From positions 1-7,239 of the forward strand of contig JANWWX010000064.1 in assembly GCA_025057195.1 (NCBI GenBank): a stretch of DNA of 7,239 nucleotides, written 5' to 3'. The position numbers and the translations under genes were made by a program. This DNA is from Leptospiraceae bacterium (lineage in GTDB: Bacteria > Spirochaetota > Leptospiria > Turneriellales > Turneriellaceae). Position 1 is the stretch's first letter, and every line of letters begins with the position of its first letter. Positions 5,689-7,239 of the stretch are shown piece by piece. Under the pieces are notes generated by a model. The model searched no databases and had not been told where the DNA came from. It saw only the letters and a program-made list of their open reading frames with translations.

Positions 5689-6137
5689 ACCCAGCGCAGG
5701 GCCATACCCAATCCCAGGAGCATGAAAAGCAGAACGAGCGCAAGCCAGCTACGGGTTCGGCGTTGCCGTTCGGCAGCTGTCGCGTCTTCTGTATAATTTT
5801 CGACAAGAAAAGGTTTGAGCACATCCTGCAGGAGCCAAAGCTGCAAAAGCCACAGCGCAAGTTTGGCCGAAAAGAATAGGCCATAAAGCCCGCGCAAGAC
5901 TGGCTTACCGCGCAGTCCCGCCATGGCCACCCCGCTCAGCACAATCACGACAAAGCTAAAATTGAGCAACTTCCATAGCAGGACGACCACCTCTGCACGG
6001 AAATTATCCACGTAACGGTAGGCACGGTATTTATGGTAGACGCGTTCAAAAATAGCCAGAAAGAAGATGAGGCTTCCGCTATAAAAGGCAACCCCCAGCC
6101 AGTGCAATGCCGCCAGGAGCTGCGGGATAAAATTCAA
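5685..6137 (-). CDS. Four-helix integral membrane protein (CopD/DUF2269-like layout)
   Basis: A 150-residue inner-membrane protein with four predicted helices at about 7-30, 50-74, 84-105 and 130-148. The first begins with LLAALHWLGVAFYSGSLIFF; this LHWLG...G pattern with His12 recalls CopD, DUF2269 and HemJ-like proteins, in which such a His can bind haem or metal. I cannot place it firmly in one of these. The loop between helices 1 and 2 is basic and aromatic (ERVYHKYRAYRYVDNFR); the loop before helix 4 is charged (TEDATAAERQRRTR). The start is TTG at 6137, sharing TTGA with the stop of the VOC gene and preceded by GGGAAGA, so coupled translation is likely. The stop overlaps the next gene's start. 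Role unknown; context suggests an envelope function with the flanking lipoproteins. Confidence 0.8.
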   Translation of the reverse strand: MNFIPQLLAALHWLGVAFYSGSLIFFLAIFERVYHKYRAYRYVDNFRAEVVVLLWKLLNFSFVVIVLSGVAMAGLRGKPVLRGLYGLFFSAKLALWLLQLWLLQDVLKPFLVENYTEDATAAERQRRTRSWLALVLLFMLLGLGMALRWV

Positions 6138-6487
6138 TCTTCCCGATAGTAAAGCTCAACGAGGTTGCCGCTGGGATCGGCAATGTAAACACTCTCGCCC
6201 CCCTCGATTTCAAAAGGACCTTTGGCAATTTCGACACCAATGTCTTCGGCCTCTTGCAGGGCTTCTGTGAAATCATCAACATCAAGGATAAAAGACAGAA
6301 TTGGGACTTTCGAGTATGGTTCCAATTTTGTGTCCAGCTTCAGGTTGATGTTATCAAACGAGACAATGGTGTAATCTTTTCCTTCTTCGAGTATTTCAAA
6401 GTCCAGAAACTGGGTGTAAAATTCCACGGAGCGTTGCAGGTTTTTGGCCGGCATATTGATATGGCTGAGGGTTTCGACGATGACCAT
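6134..6487 (-). CDS. VOC (glyoxalase/bleomycin-resistance/dioxygenase) superfamily protein
   Basis: A single-domain 117-residue protein with the beta-alpha-beta-beta-beta pattern twice: residues 4-58 (ETLSHINMPAKNLQRSVEFY, then TQFLDFEILEEGKDYTIV) and 62-114 (LSFILDVDDFTEALQEAEDI, GPFEIEGG, YIADPSGNLVELYY). VOC proteins usually pair as dimers and often use metal to act on or sequester small molecules. His9 and Glu111 occupy the typical first and last ligand positions. The usual His/Gln at the start of the second half appears to be Leu64/Ser65, so metal binding may be weak or altered. The substrate cannot be inferred. The ATG at 6487 has no clear Shine-Dalgarno sequence and lies 53 bases after the upstream lipoprotein gene. 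The stop overlaps the TTG start of the membrane-protein gene. Confidence 0.9.
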   Translation of the reverse strand: MVIVETLSHINMPAKNLQRSVEFYTQFLDFEILEEGKDYTIVSFDNINLKLDTKLEPYSKVPILSFILDVDDFTEALQEAEDIGVEIAKGPFEIEGGESVYIADPSGNLVELYYRED

Positions 6488-6540
6488 GCTGGCATAAAAA
6501 CCGATAAAAACAGGGCTGCAAGCGCTTTTTCTTTTGGAAC

Positions 6541-7221
6541 TCAGCGAACCCTTTCGGCAAGGAAGGTATCCGCAGCTTCAAGGCGGCGCAACACGCGATA
6601 ATAATGGCCGTCCAGGGTGTTATTTTCAGTTTCCAGAATGCCAGAATAGCCCAGGATGTGCAGCGTGTGGTATGGTGTATCCGAAAGCAGGCTGCCCGCG
6701 CTATACGACAGCAGATTGCGATCGTGGGCAAAATCCTCCGCCTCTTGGCGCAATAGAGTGTAGCGGCTGGCCACGTCGAGGCGGAGGAATGCGGTTGTGC
6801 GCCTTTCGAGTGCCACATAAAAAATCTGGCCAGAGAAGCTATCCTGCGCCCCGGGAGAATCCGCCACGGGCAAGAGTGCCACGAGCTGACCGCCGAGCGC
6901 ACGTTCGATTTCGTGCGCCACTGTTCTTGCCTCGCGCTGCGCGTTGATCCGGATCAGGCTGAAAAGCACTGCCCGCGTGCCCAGCTGCGGCAAAAAAGCC
7001 TGGCCGCTGACCGGGCGCAGCAGTACCACACGGTTGCGGTAGCGGGAGCGGAACGCCTCGCTGAACCGGATCTCTGAGTCAGGGTTGAGCCAGCTTGGAG
7101 CAGAAAAGATAGCAGCATAGCGGATATCGTGCGGGGTGTCAGGTTCAGCTGCTTTCCGGCAGCTGGATACCAAAAGGCACAATGACAATGCCAGCAGCCA
7201 TTTTGCACGCGAATTGAGCAT
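6541..7221 (-). CDS. Putative lipoprotein of unknown function
   Basis: A 226-residue protein. Residues 1-21 form a clear lipoprotein signal: basic start (LNSRAK), hydrophobic core (WLLALSLCLL) and lipobox LVSSC with Cys21. The mature protein starts CRKAAEPDTP and should sit on a membrane surface. It has alternating strand and helix segments (VVLLRPVSGQAFLPQLGTRA, TVAHEIERALGGQLVALLPV, GQIFYVALERRTTAFLRLDV, HTLHILGYSGILETENN) but no family I recognise. The RAVLFSLIR...VAHEIERALGGQ pattern gives a substrate-binding or Rossmann-like impression that cannot be substantiated. The ATG at 7221 is chosen because it places the lipobox correctly; the frame is open further to the window edge and no ribosome site is visible, so coupling to an upstream gene is possible. 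First visible gene of the minus-strand unit. Confidence 0.78.
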   Translation of the reverse strand: MLNSRAKWLLALSLCLLVSSCRKAAEPDTPHDIRYAAIFSAPSWLNPDSEIRFSEAFRSRYRNRVVLLRPVSGQAFLPQLGTRAVLFSLIRINAQREARTVAHEIERALGGQLVALLPVADSPGAQDSFSGQIFYVALERRTTAFLRLDVASRYTLLRQEAEDFAHDRNLLSYSAGSLLSDTPYHTLHILGYSGILETENNTLDGHYYRVLRRLEAADTFLAERVR

Positions 7222-7239
7222 GGCAGCATAGGCCAGATA

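Noticed and set aside
6396..6902. Minus-strand 168-residue frame overlapping the lipoprotein and VOC genes
   Set aside because: It is the neighbouring frame of two genes with clear lipobox and VOC motifs, and it is rich in Arg/Cys/Trp.
1..7239. tRNA, rRNA, CRISPR arrays or riboswitches
   Set aside because: No cloverleaf-like segments, regular spaced repeats or known leader motifs were seen on either strand.

Overview
The window looks like chromosomal DNA of a spirochaete, most likely from the Leptospirales (Leptospira/Leptonema/Turneriella-like). The main reason is the flagellar rod protein at 2478-3320. Its inserts and motifs ([27 protein letters not shown]) match the spirochaetal FlgF type as I remember it. 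Lipoprotein-like N-termini and moderate base composition by eye (GC not computed) fit this. The genus is an inference.

Layout. (1) 2-1228 (+): the C-terminal motor and gamma part of the DNA translocase FtsK/SpoIIIE; its 5' end lies outside the window. (2) About 1130-2242 (-): a decayed accessory stretch. It holds an unrecognised 158-residue protein split by a one-base frameshift, then a nucleotidyltransferase-like (MNT-fold) gene with its middle deleted, then a small gene joined to it by an ATGA overlap that runs into the 3' end of ftsK. (3) 2243-2477: an AT-rich divergent intergenic region with a sigma-28-like -10 element just before the flagellar gene. (4) 2478-3320 (+): a flgF-like rod gene standing alone, without flgG. 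(5) 3378-4121 (+): a TetR-family regulator, apparently leaderless, with a nearby palindrome. (6) 7221-4100 (-): five tightly packed genes encoding a lipoprotein, a VOC-fold protein, a four-helix membrane protein, a second (Cys-rich) lipoprotein, and a DUF115/Maf-like protein. The last four are chained by start/stop overlaps.

How the genes may work together. The five-gene unit on the minus strand is probably one transcript from a promoter beyond the right edge. It combines envelope proteins with a Maf/DUF115 protein, a family linked in other bacteria to flagellin glycosylation. With a rod gene nearby, an envelope or flagellar modification role is possible but unproven. The TetR gene faces this unit and overlaps its 3' end, so convergent transcription could couple them. 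No tRNA, rRNA, CRISPR array or intact insertion sequence was seen.
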